Counted from the first letter of the stretch, positions 50,319 through 59,330 are shown. The stretch is DNA of 64,000 nucleotides from CAXSEF01 sp964236695 (GCA_964236695.1 CAXSFU010000011.1:7788-71787), one strand, 5' to 3'. Program-made: numbers and translations. The notes: generated by a model from the letters alone, not told the origin.

Positions 50319-51569
50319 CTACCCCAGCCGCTCGATCTCCGCCCCGCACGCCGCGAGCTTCTCCTCGACCGCCTCGTACCCCCGGTCGAGATGATACACC
50401 CGGCTCACCACCGTCTCCCCGCGCGCCGCAAGCCCGGCCAGCACCAGCGACACCGACGCCCGCAGGTCCGTCGCCATCACCGGCGCCCCCTGCAGGCTGC
50501 CCACCCCGCGCACGATCGCCGACGACCCGTGCACGTTGATCCGCGCCCCCATCCGGTTCAGCTCCGGCACGTGCATGAACCGGTTCTCGAAGATCGTCTC
50601 GGTCACCATCGACGCCCCGTCCGCCACCGACATCAGCGCCATGAACTGCGCCTGCATGTCCGTGGGGAACCCCGGATACGGCTCCGTCATCGCATCCACC
50701 CCGTGCAGCCCGTTCGTGCGCCGCACCAGCAGCGCATCGCCCTCCTCGCGCATCTCCACGCCGGCTTCGCGCATGGAGCGCGCCACCGCGCCGAGATGCG
50801 CGATCCGCCCGCCTTCCAGCCGCAGCTCGCCCCCGGTGATCGCGGCCGCGCACGCATACGTCCCGGTCTCGATCCGGTCCGACACGATGCGATGCTCGCC
50901 CCCGTGCAGCGTCTTGCGCCCGTCCACCACCAGCCGCCCGGTGCCCACGCCCTCGATCTCCGCCCCCATCGACATCAGGCAGCGGCACAGGTCCTCGATC
51001 TCCGGCTCCAGCGCCGCGTTGGACAGCACAGTGCGCCCGTCCGCCAGGGATGCCGCCATCAGCAGGTTCTCCGTGGCGCCGACCGAGGCGAACGGCAGCA
51101 CAATCTCCGCCCCCTTCAGCCCGCCCGGCGCGTCCGCCTGCACGTAGCCCCCTTCCAGGCGGATCACCGCTCCCATGGCCTCCAGCCCCTTGAGGTGCAG
51201 GTCCACCGGCCGCGTGCCGATCGCGCATCCGCCCGGCAGCGACACACGCGCCGTGCCGGTGCGCGCCAGCACCGGCCCCAGCACCAGGATCGACGCGCGC
51301 ATCTTGCGCACGATCTCGTACGGCGCCTCCGTGGAGGTGATCGGCCCGCCCAGCGACAGGGTGCGCCCGGTCTCCTCGACCGCGATGCCGTGCTGCGCCA
51401 GCAGCTCCGCCATCATCGCGACATCCGCGAGCCTCGGCACGTTGGACAGCACCAGCCGCTCGTCCGTCAGCAGCCCGCAGGCCAGCAGCGGCAGCGCCGC
51501 GTTCTTCGCGCCGCCGATGACGATGGAGCCGGAAAGCGGGCGGCCGCCGCGGATGCGGATACGATGCAT
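50319..51569 (-). CDS. murA: UDP-N-acetylglucosamine 1-carboxyvinyltransferase
   Basis: MurA adds enolpyruvate to UDP-GlcNAc, the first committed step of peptidoglycan synthesis and the fosfomycin target. The 416-residue protein has GGAKNAALPLLACGLLTDE, the active-site Cys loop SLPGGCAIGTRPVDLHLKGL, GATENLLMAASLADG, RIETGTYACAAAITGG, YPGFPTDMQAQFMALMSVA and FENRFMHVPELNRMGA. The catalytic cysteine is present, so fosfomycin sensitivity at this site is expected. The ATG starts MHRIRIRGG with AGGAG upstream. Confidence 0.97.
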   Translation of the reverse strand: MHRIRIRGGRPLSGSIVIGGAKNAALPLLACGLLTDERLVLSNVPRLADVAMMAELLAQHGIAVEETGRTLSLGGPITSTEAPYEIVRKMRASILVLGPVLARTGTARVSLPGGCAIGTRPVDLHLKGLEAMGAVIRLEGGYVQADAPGGLKGAEIVLPFASVGATENLLMAASLADGRTVLSNAALEPEIEDLCRCLMSMGAEIEGVGTGRLVVDGRKTLHGGEHRIVSDRIETGTYACAAAITGGELRLEGGRIAHLGAVARSMREAGVEMREEGDALLVRRTNGLHGVDAMTEPYPGFPTDMQAQFMALMSVADGASMVTETIFENRFMHVPELNRMGARINVHGSSAIVRGVGSLQGAPVMATDLRASVSLVLAGLAARGETVVSRVYHLDRGYEAVEEKLAACGAEIERLG

Positions 51570-51587
51570 GGGCACGAACTCCTGAGC

Positions 51588-51716
51588 AGGCAAGCAAGGT
51601 CGAGGCTCTGCCTCAAACTCCGCCAAAGGCCAAGCCTCTGGAATCCGATATCCAGGTCAGGGTTTCCAAAGGGCTCGGCCCTTTGGCGGGTCCGGGCAGA
51701 GCCCGGCCTTGCTTCC
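51588..51716. repeat. Type B repeat between dcd and murA
   Basis: Hairpins are TCGAGG-CTCTG-CCTCAA (one G-T type mismatch), AAAGG-CCAAG-CCTCT (partly decayed), CCAAAGGG-CTCGG-CCCTTTGG and CGGG-CAGAG-CCCG, ending CCTTGCTTCCC. The flanking AAGCAAGG is intact. Confidence 0.85.
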
Positions 51717-52271
51717 CTACAGCCGCGGCAGCGCCACGCCCCGCTGGTGCATGTACTTCCCCGCCCGGTCCGCGTACGACGTCTCGCACGGCCCCGCCCC
51801 CTGCAGGAACAGGAACTGGCAGATGCCCTCGCCGGCATAGATCTTGGCCGGCAGCGGCGTGGTGTTGCTGATCTCGATCGTGACCTGCCCTTCCCACTCC
51901 GGCTCCAGCGGCGTCACGTTGACGATGATCCCGCAGCGCGCGTAGGTCGACTTGCCCAGGCAGATCACCAGCACGTCGCGCGGCACCCGGAAGTACTCGA
52001 TGGTGTGCGCGAGGGCGAAGCTGTTCGGCGGGATGACGCACACCGGCCCCCGCCTGGTCACGAAGCTGTCCTCGCTGAACGCCTTCGGGTCGACGATCGC
52101 GCTGTCGACGTTGGTGAAGATGCGGAATTCGTCGGCCACCCGCGCGTCGTAGCCGTACGACGAAAGCCCGTGGCTGATGACCCCCTCGCGCTGCTGTCGT
52201 GGCGAGAACGGCTCGATCATGCCCCGCGTCTCGGCCATCTCGCGGATCCAGGTGTCGGGCATTACGGGCAT
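51717..52271 (-). CDS. dcd: dCTP deaminase
   Basis: Dcd deaminates dCTP to dUTP for thymidylate synthesis. The 184-residue trimeric dUTPase-fold protein has SHGLSSYGYDARVADEFRIF, FALAHTIEYFRVPRDVLVIC, GKSTYARCGIIVNVTPLEPE with the catalytic Arg/Glu region, and EGQVTIEISNTTPLPAKIYA. YAGEGICQFLFLQG and a C-terminal YMHQRGVALPRL complete the family pattern. The ATG at MPVMPDTW is the standard N-terminus. The upstream 150 bases hold no gene that I can support. Confidence 0.96.
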   Translation of the reverse strand: MPVMPDTWIREMAETRGMIEPFSPRQQREGVISHGLSSYGYDARVADEFRIFTNVDSAIVDPKAFSEDSFVTRRGPVCVIPPNSFALAHTIEYFRVPRDVLVICLGKSTYARCGIIVNVTPLEPEWEGQVTIEISNTTPLPAKIYAGEGICQFLFLQGAGPCETSYADRAGKYMHQRGVALPRL

Positions 52272-52420
52272 GGTCTGGGTGTCCTCCGAGGCGTGCCGAA
52301 GCCTGCGGCCCGCATCGTCGCGGCGCGCCGCCACCCCGCCGCCGACCGTCTAGACCACGGTCCTCCGACCGGCAAATCGCCTCCGTCCGGCCCCGCACGC
52401 CACCCGCCCTGCGGTGCCCG

Positions 52421-52651
52421 TCACCGATCGTCCGAACCCGGGGGGGCCGCGTTGTCGCCGTCGTCGGGTCCCGCCGCGGACGCTTCCCGGTTCCTGGCCT
52501 GCTGCTTGCGCCGCCGCAGGTTCTCGCGCAGCGCCGCCGCCTGCGCCGCCTCGCGCCGACGCAGCGCGTCGAGGGCCGCCGGCGTGAGGGTGGGCCGTTC
52601 GGGCGGCACGGCCATGCGCGGGAACTCCGTCGGGCGACGCCGCGGCGCCAT
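52421..52651 (-). CDS. Small Arg-rich protein, conserved-looking, unknown function
   Basis: The 76-residue protein has a central helix PALDALRRREAAQAAALREN followed by LRRRKQQARNRE. This resembles short proteins found near murA and tRNA genes in other alphaproteobacteria (recollection, not a search). The tail is acidic and disordered. The second in-frame start at MAVPPERPTLTPAAL would give 64 residues and may be the true one. It lies 34 bases downstream of tRNA-Thr on the same strand. Confidence 0.55.
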   Translation of the reverse strand: MAPRRRPTEFPRMAVPPERPTLTPAALDALRRREAAQAAALRENLRRRKQQARNREASAAGPDDGDNAAPPGSDDR

Positions 52652-52685
52652 CCGCTGCAGGGACCCGGAGTGCGAGACGGCGCGA

Positions 52686-52760
<75 letters not shown>

Positions 52761-52781
52761 GATCCGACGCGAACCGGCGTT

Positions 52782-52810
52782 CTCGTAGAAGCTGATCGCC
52801 CCGCGTGCAA
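52782..52810 (-). promoter_or_regulatory. Candidate tRNA-Thr promoter
   Basis: On the minus strand TTGCAC is followed after 17 bases by TACGAG, about 20 bases before the tRNA 5' end. Position and spacing fit; the -10 matches the consensus poorly. Confidence 0.4.
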
Positions 52811-52944
52811 GACCCTGCGTGCGCCACACGCCGCCCTCCGCCCACCTGCTGACAACCGCGTCATCGCCGCCGCCCGCTCCGGCCGCGCCGCCGAGTTTCC
52901 TTGACGCGCGCCACCCGCGCTGCCACCCCGCCTTCCATGCCCCG

Positions 52945-52976
52945 GCCTGCGACACCCCGGGCCTGCGACACCCCGG
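52945..52976. repeat. Two-copy 16-bp tandem repeat
   Basis: GCCTGCGACACCCCGG occurs twice in tandem, upstream of the next plus-strand gene. It is the only other structure that I see in the 268-base gap after tRNA-Thr besides that tRNA's promoter. Confidence 0.7.
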
Positions 52977-53028
52977 CGGTTGAAGCCCGTTCCCCCGCCG
53001 CACCGACCCAGCCACGCCGGAGCCCGCC

Positions 53029-53457
53029 ATGTCCCACCCCAGCCTCAGGATCACGCATTTCGAGGACCGCGACCCGCCGGCCGACTTCGCCTTCGAGGTC
53101 TGGAACCCGCGTGCCGCCGCCTACGAGCCGTTCCCCAGCCTCGACCCCGCCCTCGAGCGCGTCAGTCGCCTGGCGCAGGAGGTCCATGAGCTGTGGGTCG
53201 CCAAGGACCCCGCCATGACCGCCCTGCAGGACCCGCCCGACACCTCCGGCGACTCGGAGTTCGCCGAGCTGCGCGTGTCCGCCCAGGCCAACCGCCACTA
53301 CGACGTCCGCTCGTTCGACAACACCGGCTGGCGCCACTTCGCCGGCTACATCTCGCAGGCCGCCGCCCACATCTGCGGCGAGGTCGGCTACGCCAGCCCC
53401 GTGCTCGCAGCCCCGGAACAGCCGCGCCTGCGCCCGCAGTCGCGCACCGCAAGCTAG
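53029..53457 (+). CDS. Protein of unknown function
   Basis: I do not recognise this 142-residue protein. It looks soluble, with a mixed alpha/beta pattern: SLRITHFEDRDPPADFAFEV, WNPRAAAYEPFPSLDPALER, a helical VSRLAQEVHELWVAKD, and RHYDVRSFDNTGWRHFAGYI near the C-terminus. There is no signal, membrane segment or cysteine-rich site. The codon use matches neighbours, which supports a real gene. It is followed after 131 bases by the remnant of another small gene on the same strand. Confidence 0.6.
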   Translation: MSHPSLRITHFEDRDPPADFAFEVWNPRAAAYEPFPSLDPALERVSRLAQEVHELWVAKDPAMTALQDPPDTSGDSEFAELRVSAQANRHYDVRSFDNTGWRHFAGYISQAAAHICGEVGYASPVLAAPEQPRLRPQSRTAS

Positions 53458-53588
53458 GCAGCCGCACCGCCCGCCGCCACGGGAACCAGACCTCACCTCC
53501 CGTTCAGGAACACGACCCGGATCGGCCTCGCCATCGCCCCGGGCGCCCGCCTCGGCGCCTCGTCCCCCCCACAGCAAGGCCTGACCCC

Positions 53589-53808
53589 ATGACACAGCTG
53601 AAGGCCTTCACCGTCTCGGTCCGCGTGTTCGATCCCGCCAAGGGCCTGGACAGCGGCGCGACCGACGAGCTGCCCGTCGACAGCCCGGACGCGGAACACG
53701 CCTGCGCCTCCACCCTAGGCCAACGCCGCCTCCTGCACCGAGCAGACCCGGAACGGCGCTGCGGCCCCCGTCGCGTTCTGCGCCATTGGGGTCTGCGAGC
53801 GCAGCTAG
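53589..53808 (+). pseudogene. Frameshifted small protein gene
   Basis: The first frame begins MTQLKAFTVSVRVFDPAKGL and runs to DAEHACASTL near 53717. It then continues only into Arg-rich nonsense that crosses a type A repeat. From 53719 the +1 frame gives a natural continuation, ANAASCTEQTRNGAAAPVAF then CAIGVCERS and a TAG stop. Removing one base in CTAGGCC would join them into about 72 residues. The joined sequence has three cysteines in its second half. A sequencing error is as likely as a true mutation. The family is not known to me. Confidence 0.5.
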
Positions 53809-53849
53809 CAGCGGTCATGCCCCCGCTAGTCGCGATTTCCCGCGGCGGC

Positions 53850-53990
53850 GGGAAGAAAGCGTGTTCTTTCTTGAAAGAAAGAACCAAAGAACTTTGGCCT
53901 ATTGGGTTTCGGAGTCACCCGCGCGCCCGGGCCCCAACAAGCAAAGTCTTTTTGCTTCTTTTTCTTCAGAAAAAGAAGATTCTTGCCTTA
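53850..53990 (+). repeat. Type A repeat copy 6
   Basis: This full copy has hairpins GTTCTTTCT-TGAA-AGAAAGAAC and CTTCTTTTTCT-TC-AGAAAAAGAAG and the AAGCAAAGTCTTTTTGC linker. It lies between the frameshifted small gene and the 3' end of gltX, so it could terminate both. Confidence 0.88.
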
Positions 53991-54073
53991 CTACCCAGCG
54001 CAAAGAACCGCGACGATTTCCACAACGTCCCCCTGGACGCCCATCGCCGCCGCCCGGCTCGGGCCCGTCCTGC

Positions 54074-55483
54074 CTACCCGCCCGCCGCGTCCGCGATCCG
54101 CGCCAGCGACTCCTCGCGCCCCAGCGCCGCCAGCGTCCCGTCGATCCCCGGGCTCGTCGTGGTCCCGGTCAGCGCCGCGCGGATCGGCTGCGCCACCTGA
54201 CCGAGCTTCGCCCCCGCCCGCTCCGCGAAGCCGCGCAGCGCGCCGTCGACCCCTTCCGGCGTGAAATCGCTCGCCCCCAGCGCCACCGCCACCTCGCCCA
54301 GCATCGCCCGCGCCTGCGGCGTCAGCAGCGCCCGCGCCTTCTCGTCGAACGCCATCGGCCGCGTGCGCGCCAGGAACGCCGACGAGTCCGCCAGCTCCGC
54401 CAGCGTTCGCGCCCGCTCCTTCAGCCCCGGCATCAGCGTCGCCAGCCGCATCGCCGTCTCCACCGCGACGCTGCCGCCCTCCGCGTCCGCCTTGGCGCGC
54501 AGCCGCCGCAGCACCTCGGCCACCAGCCGGTCGTCCTCCGCCGCGCGCAGGTACACCCCGTTCAGGTGCCCGAGCTTGGCGAAGTCCATCCGGCTCGCCG
54601 CCCGACCCACCGCGTCGATGTCGAACAGCGCCACCGCCTCCTCGCGCGACAGCACCTCCGCGTCGCCATGCCCCCACCCCAGCCGCAGCAGGTAGTTGCA
54701 CAGCGCCTCCGGCAGATACCCCTGCTCGCGGAACTCCAGCACGCTCACTGCCCCGTGCCGCTTGGACAGCTTCGCCCCGTCCGCCCCGTGGATCAGCGGG
54801 ATGTGCGCGAACGCCGGCCGCTCCCACCCCATCGCCTCGAACACCTGCGCCTGGCGGAACGTGTTGGTCAGGTGGTCGTCGCCGCGGATCACGTGGCTGA
54901 TCGCCATGTCGTGGTCGTCGCACACCACCGCATGCAGATACGTCGGGCTGCCGTCAGAGCGCAGCACGATCATGTCGTCCAGCTCCGCGTTGGCGACCCG
55001 TACCTCGCCCTGCACCAGGTCGTGCACGACGGTCTCGCCCTCGGTCGGCGCGCGCAGCCGGATCGTGAACGGCGCCCCCGCCGGCGCGTCGGACGGGTCG
55101 CGGTCGCGCCAGCGCCCGTCGTAGCGCGGCGTGCGCTTCTCCGCCGCCGCCCGCTCACGCATCTCGCGCAGCTCCTCGGCGGTGCAGAAGCAGCGGTACG
55201 CATGCCCGCTGTCCAGCATCGCGTGCGCCACCTCGACGTGCCGCGCCGCCCGCGTCGACTGGAACACCGGCGCCTCGTCCGGCGACAGCCCGAGCCAGTC
55301 GAGCCCCTGCAGGATCACGTCCACCGCCGCCTGCGTCGAGCGCGCCCGGTCGGTGTCCTCCACCCGCAGCAGGTACTCCCCGCCGTGGTGTCGCGTGAAC
55401 AGGTAGTTGAACAGCGCCGTACGGGCGCCGCCGATGTGCAGCAGGCCGGTGGGGGAAGGGGCGAAACGGGTGCGAACGGTCAT
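54074..55483 (-). CDS. gltX: Glutamyl-tRNA synthetase
   Basis: GltX charges tRNA-Glu (and possibly tRNA-Gln where GatCAB is used). The 469-residue class I synthetase has the HIGH-type RFAPSPTGLLHIGGARTALF, then FLRVEDTD-type YLLRVEDTDRARSTQAAVD. DGSPTYLHAVVCDDHDMAIS, HVIRGDDHLTNTFRQAQVFE and the KMSKS-type GAKLSKRHGAVSVLEFREQG follow. The anticodon-binding helical domain is at the C-terminus. The ATG puts the fold at the N-terminus. It is convergent with nothing close and divergent from comEC across a type B repeat. Confidence 0.96.
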   Translation of the reverse strand: MTVRTRFAPSPTGLLHIGGARTALFNYLFTRHHGGEYLLRVEDTDRARSTQAAVDVILQGLDWLGLSPDEAPVFQSTRAARHVEVAHAMLDSGHAYRCFCTAEELREMRERAAAEKRTPRYDGRWRDRDPSDAPAGAPFTIRLRAPTEGETVVHDLVQGEVRVANAELDDMIVLRSDGSPTYLHAVVCDDHDMAISHVIRGDDHLTNTFRQAQVFEAMGWERPAFAHIPLIHGADGAKLSKRHGAVSVLEFREQGYLPEALCNYLLRLGWGHGDAEVLSREEAVALFDIDAVGRAASRMDFAKLGHLNGVYLRAAEDDRLVAEVLRRLRAKADAEGGSVAVETAMRLATLMPGLKERARTLAELADSSAFLARTRPMAFDEKARALLTPQARAMLGEVAVALGASDFTPEGVDGALRGFAERAGAKLGQVAQPIRAALTGTTTSPGIDGTLAALGREESLARIADAAGG

Positions 55484-55510
55484 CGCCGGAGCATACCGCC
55501 GGGGCCGCGA

Positions 55511-55648
55511 GGCAGGAAGCAAGGTTGAGGCTCTGCCTCAAACTCCGCCAGGGGGAGCCCCCCTGGACCGGCTTCCCCAAGTCAAGCCGATCCAGGGGCG
55601 GCTCGCCCCTGGCGGGTCAAGGGCAGAGCCCTGGCCTTGCTTCCTTCC
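55511..55648. repeat. Type B repeat between gltX and comEC
   Basis: Hairpins are TTGAGG-CTCTG-CCTCAA, CAGGGGGAGCCCCCCTG, AGGGGCGGCTCGCCCCT and the AGGG-CAGAG-CCCT end, with AAGCAAGG and CCTTGCTTCC boundaries. It occupies most of the divergent promoter region, so one or both promoters must overlap it. Confidence 0.87.
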
Positions 55649-55684
55649 TGGCGAACACTCCGCCACCCTTCTAAACCGTGGGTT

Positions 55685-57823
55685 GTGCAAACCCGCACCC
55701 TCCGCGCCCCCCTGGCCTGGCCCGCCCCGACCCTGGGCGCGACCGCGCTCCTGTACGCCTGGATGGACGCCGAGCGCGGCCGCTTTGCCCTCTGGCTCCC
55801 GGTCTGCCTCGGCGCCGGCGTCCTGCTCTACTTCGCGCAAGCCGCCGAGCCCGCCTGGTGGCCCGCTCCGGCCGCTGCCGCCCTGGCGCTGGCGCTGGCG
55901 GTCCTCGGCTGGCGCCGCCCCGTCCTTCGCGCCGCCGGCCTCGCCCTGCTCATGGCCGCCCTCGGCGTCGCGGCAGGGCAGGGGGCCGCCCGCCGCGCCC
56001 TGCCGCCCGCAGCGATCCCCGCCCGCGCCACCCTGGTCGAGGGCACGGTCCGCGGCCTGGAAATCCTCCCCGACGGCCGCCGCATCACCCTCGACGCTGC
56101 CCGCTTCGCCGCCGACCCGCCGCTCGCCCGCACGATCCGCCTTCGCCTGCGCGCCGGCGATCCCGCCACCCCCCGCGCCGGCGACACCGTCCGCGTCCGT
56201 GCAATCGTCCGCCCGCCGGCGCCGCCGTCCTTCCCCGGCGCCCGCGACCCGCAGCGCGAGGCCTTCTTCGCCGGCACCGCCGGCAGCGGCATCGCCCTCT
56301 CCCCGCTGGCGATCCTCGACCGCGCCCCGCCCGGCGCCCCTCAGCAGTGGTGGCAGTCCGTGCGCGACCGCACCGCGGCCCGCATCCTCGCCGCCATCCC
56401 CGGCCCGCGCGGCGCCATCGCCGCCACCATGCTCACCGGCACCGGCAGCGCCATTCCCGAGCCCGACCGCGCCGCCTACCGCGACTCCGGCCTCGCCCAC
56501 CTGCTCGCCGTCGCCGGCCTGCACATCGGCATCGTCATGGGCCTGGTGGCCGGCGCCACCCGCTTCGGCCTCGCGCTCTGGGAATACGCCGCCCTGCGCT
56601 GGCCCACCCGCCAGCTCGCGGCGCTGGCCGGGCTCGCGGCCGGCGGCGGCTACGCGCTACTCACCGGCGGCCACCTGCCGATCCTGCGCTCCTTCGCGAT
56701 GGCCGCCCTGGTCACCCTCGGCCTGCTGCTCGGCCGCCGCGCCGCCTCCCTGCGCGGCCTCGCGCTCGCCGCCACGATCCTGCTCCTCGTCCAGCCGCAG
56801 GAGATCATGGGCGTCAGCTTCCGCATGAGCTTCTCCGCCGTCCTTGCCCTGATCGCCGGCTACGAGGCCGCCCGCCCCTGGCTCACCCGCCTGCGCATCG
56901 GCGACGGCAGCCCGGGCCTCGCCCGCCGCTCCGCCGTCCACGTGGTCCCGCTCGCCTTCACCAGCCTGCTCGCCGGCACCGCCTCCGCGCCGTACGCCGC
57001 CGCCGCATTCGGCCACGTCCAGCTCTACTTCATCGCCGCCAACATGCTCGCCGTGCCGCTGACCGCGCTCTGGGTGATGCCCGCCGGCCTGCTCGGCCTC
57101 GCCCTGATGCCCGCGGGCCTGGAGCAGCTCGCCCTGGTACCGATGGGCTGGGGCGTCGGCGCCACCCTCTGGATCGCCCGCAGCGTCTCGTCCTGGCCGG
57201 CCGCCACCCTGGCCGTGCCCTACATCCCCGACTGGGGCCTCGCCGTCACCACCCTCGGGCTCGCCTGGCTCGGCCTGTGGCGCTCCCGCCTGCGTCTGCT
57301 CGGCGCCCCCGTGCTGCTCGCCGGCCTCGCCTCCCCGCTGCTGTCCCGCCCGCCCGACCTGCTCGTCTCCCCCGACGCCCGCCTGATCGCCTTCCACGTC
57401 GACGGCCAGGTGTTCGCCGCTGCCGGTTCCGGCGCCCGCGCCGACCGCGACGCCTGGATCCAGCTCTGGGCCGCCCCGCCGCAGCCGCTGCCCGACGAGG
57501 CCGACCCCGCGCCCGGCCTGCACTGCGACCCCGACCAGTGCGTCCTGACCCGCGGCGCAGCCTCCATCGCCCTGGCCCGCCCCGCCACCCGCCCGCGCTG
57601 CGGCGCCTCCCTCCTGGTGTCCGCCGAGCCCCTGCACGGCGCCTGCCCCGACGAGCCGCACATCGACCGCTTCACCGTCTGGCGCGACGGCGCCCAGGCC
57701 GCCTGGATCACCGCCGACGGCGTCCAGGTCGTCTCCGACCGCGCGTGGCGTGGCACCCGGCCCTGGGTGCCCCTGCCGCCGGGATCGAAGTCGGTCGTGC
57801 TGCCGGCTGCCGAATCGGAGTGA
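55685..57823 (+). CDS. comEC: ComEC/Rec2-family DNA uptake channel
   Basis: ComEC moves single-stranded DNA through the inner membrane during transformation. The 712-residue protein has N-terminal helices, a DUF4131 OB-like part (VRVRAIVRPPAPPSFPGARD) and the competence domain. The latter has LLAVAGLHIGIVMGLVAGAT, LPILRSFAMAALVTLGLL, GVSFRMSFSAVLALIAGYEA and multiple membrane segments. The C-terminal metallo-beta-lactamase domain found in some relatives is absent; only about 120 residues follow the last helix. The GTG start was preferred because the longer reading begins in the repeat. dprA is in the same window. Confidence 0.92.
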   Translation: MQTRTLRAPLAWPAPTLGATALLYAWMDAERGRFALWLPVCLGAGVLLYFAQAAEPAWWPAPAAAALALALAVLGWRRPVLRAAGLALLMAALGVAAGQGAARRALPPAAIPARATLVEGTVRGLEILPDGRRITLDAARFAADPPLARTIRLRLRAGDPATPRAGDTVRVRAIVRPPAPPSFPGARDPQREAFFAGTAGSGIALSPLAILDRAPPGAPQQWWQSVRDRTAARILAAIPGPRGAIAATMLTGTGSAIPEPDRAAYRDSGLAHLLAVAGLHIGIVMGLVAGATRFGLALWEYAALRWPTRQLAALAGLAAGGGYALLTGGHLPILRSFAMAALVTLGLLLGRRAASLRGLALAATILLLVQPQEIMGVSFRMSFSAVLALIAGYEAARPWLTRLRIGDGSPGLARRSAVHVVPLAFTSLLAGTASAPYAAAAFGHVQLYFIAANMLAVPLTALWVMPAGLLGLALMPAGLEQLALVPMGWGVGATLWIARSVSSWPAATLAVPYIPDWGLAVTTLGLAWLGLWRSRLRLLGAPVLLAGLASPLLSRPPDLLVSPDARLIAFHVDGQVFAAAGSGARADRDAWIQLWAAPPQPLPDEADPAPGLHCDPDQCVLTRGAASIALARPATRPRCGASLLVSAEPLHGACPDEPHIDRFTVWRDGAQAAWITADGVQVVSDRAWRGTRPWVPLPPGSKSVVLPAAESE

Positions 57824-57828
57824 GCAGG

Positions 57829-57959
57829 GGAAAAGCAAGGCTGGGCTCTGCCCAGACCCGCCAGGGGCGAGCCGCCCCTGGACCGGCTTTACTTAAGTAT
57901 TGGTTTCCAAAGGCTTGGCCTTTGGCGGAGTTTGAGGCAGAGCCTCAACCTTGCTTGCT
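57829..57959. repeat. Type B repeat after comEC
   Basis: Hairpins are CTGGG-CTCTG-CCCAG, AGGGGCGAGCCGCCCCT, CCAAAGG-CTTGG-CCTTTGG and TTGAGG-CAGAG-CCTCAA, with the spacer TTTACTTAAGTATTGG. Left and right outer stems belong to different stem types. Confidence 0.88.
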
Positions 57960-57973
57960 GAGGCCACCCGAAC

Positions 57974-58456
57974 CTACAGCAGGACCCGCACCAGCAGCGC
58001 CCCGAGCGCAGCGATCGGCACCAGCATCTGCACCGGCCGCAGCCGCGCGAAATACCGCGGCGCCTCGCGCCGGCCCGCCGCGACCGGGTCGAGCACCGCC
58101 ATGGTCGCGAACCCCGCGATCTGCAGCCCGAGCGCCGGCACCAGCCAAGGCGACAGCAGCGACCCCACGCCCAGCACGAACAGCCACAGCATCGCGGCAA
58201 GCTGCGCCAGCGTCGGCCCGCCCGGCTGCCGGAAGCTGAGACCCCGCCTGACCCCGGCCAGGAAGCACAGCACCCCGCCCGCCCACGCCACCGTCATCTC
58301 CGCCACCAAGCCGTCGCCCGGCCACACCCAGGCGGCCGCGCTCCCCGCCACCACCGGCACCATCGCGGCATAGGCCAGGAACAGGCTGACCCACGGCGTG
58401 CGCGCCTGCGGGTCCTCCTCGCCGTCGCTCAGCCGGGTCGAGCCGATGTCGGTCAT
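57974..58456 (-). CDS. DUF3429-family membrane protein
   Basis: The 160-residue inner-membrane protein has about five hydrophobic helices: TPWVSLFLAYAAMVPVVAGS, a second at AEMTVAWAGGVLCFLAG, then LAAMLWLFVLGVGSLLSPWL, ALGLQIAGFATMAVLDPVAA and a short C-terminal one. The segment GGVLCFLAGVRRGLSFRQPG is typical of DUF3429. Function is unknown. It is 51 bases downstream of lexA, same strand, so it could be part of the LexA transcript. Confidence 0.78.
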   Translation of the reverse strand: MTDIGSTRLSDGEEDPQARTPWVSLFLAYAAMVPVVAGSAAAWVWPGDGLVAEMTVAWAGGVLCFLAGVRRGLSFRQPGGPTLAQLAAMLWLFVLGVGSLLSPWLVPALGLQIAGFATMAVLDPVAAGRREAPRYFARLRPVQMLVPIAALGALLVRVLL

Positions 58457-58507
58457 GCCCGCTGAACGGCGAACACGCGCCCGACGTTCCCGACCGGGCC
58501 GCCGCCC

Positions 58508-59263
58508 TCAGCTGTAGTTGCGCAGCAGCCCGACCAGCCGCCCTTGCACCTTGACCCGCTCGCCCGGGTAGATCTGCGTCTCGTGCTTGGCGTTGGCCGG
58601 CTCCAGCGCGATCGAACTGCCCCGCCGCCGCAGCCGCTTCAGCGTGACCTGCTCGTCGTTGACCAGCGCCACCACGATCTGCCCGGTCTCCGCCGCCTCG
58701 CCCCTGCGGATGATCACCGTGTCCCCGCTCAGGATGCCCGCCTCGATCATCGAGTCGCCGTCGACCTCGAGCGCGAAATGCTCGCCCGCGCCCAGCAGCG
58801 ACAGCGGCACCTCGACCTGCCGCCCGTTGTCGCGCAACGCCTCGATCGGCATGCCCGCCGCGATCTTGCCGTACAGCGGCAGCTGCACCGCGGCAACCCC
58901 GTCCGCCGCCCGCACGCCCTGCAGCCGCGCCGTGAAGTCGCCGCGGATCACGTTGGGCGCGAACCGCATCGCCTCGTCACCCCCCGCCTCGCCGTCGTGC
59001 ATCGGCGCCTCGGTCCCGGCCCGGGTCGCGGGCGCCCCCGACATCATCGCCTCCGGCCGCCGCACCACCTCCAGCGCCCGCGCCCTGTGGTGCCGCCGCT
59101 TGAGGAAGCCGCGCTCCTCCAGCGCCGAGATCAGCCGGTGGATGCCCGACTTCGAGCGCAGCTGCAGCGCCTCCTTCATCTCCTCGAACGACGGGGAGAA
59201 CCCCGTGCGCGTCAGGTGATCGTCGATGAAGCTCAGCAACTCGTGCTGCTTGCGCGTCAGCAT
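58508..59263 (-). CDS. lexA: SOS repressor LexA
   Basis: LexA represses DNA-damage genes and cleaves itself when RecA is activated. The 251-residue protein has the N-terminal winged helix (MLTRKQHELLSFIDDHLTRT; GFSPSFEEMKEALQLRSKSG; IHRLISALEERGFLKR) and an unusually long linker (about 62-125). The S24 domain has the Ala136-Gly137 cleavage site in YGKIAAGMP, Ser171 in VDGDSMIEAG and Lys209 in EQVTLKRL. The ATG at MLTRKQHE is the normal N-terminus. An SOS box upstream shows autoregulation. Confidence 0.97.
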   Translation of the reverse strand: MLTRKQHELLSFIDDHLTRTGFSPSFEEMKEALQLRSKSGIHRLISALEERGFLKRRHHRARALEVVRRPEAMMSGAPATRAGTEAPMHDGEAGGDEAMRFAPNVIRGDFTARLQGVRAADGVAAVQLPLYGKIAAGMPIEALRDNGRQVEVPLSLLGAGEHFALEVDGDSMIEAGILSGDTVIIRRGEAAETGQIVVALVNDEQVTLKRLRRRGSSIALEPANAKHETQIYPGERVKVQGRLVGLLRNYS

Positions 59264-59330
59264 GGCGGTGCCCCAGTCCATACGCCCGAGCCGCTACGGC
59301 CGCTCGGAACAAAATAGAAACCAACACCTT

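Noticed and set aside
53193..54200. 335-residue plus-strand frame across the frameshifted gene and type A repeat
   Set aside because: Only its part from 53589 to about 53717 looks like protein; the remainder is out-of-frame and repeat sequence.
55685..57823. Metallo-beta-lactamase domain at the ComEC C-terminus
   Set aside because: No HxHxDH motif is present; the protein ends about 120 residues after the last membrane helix.
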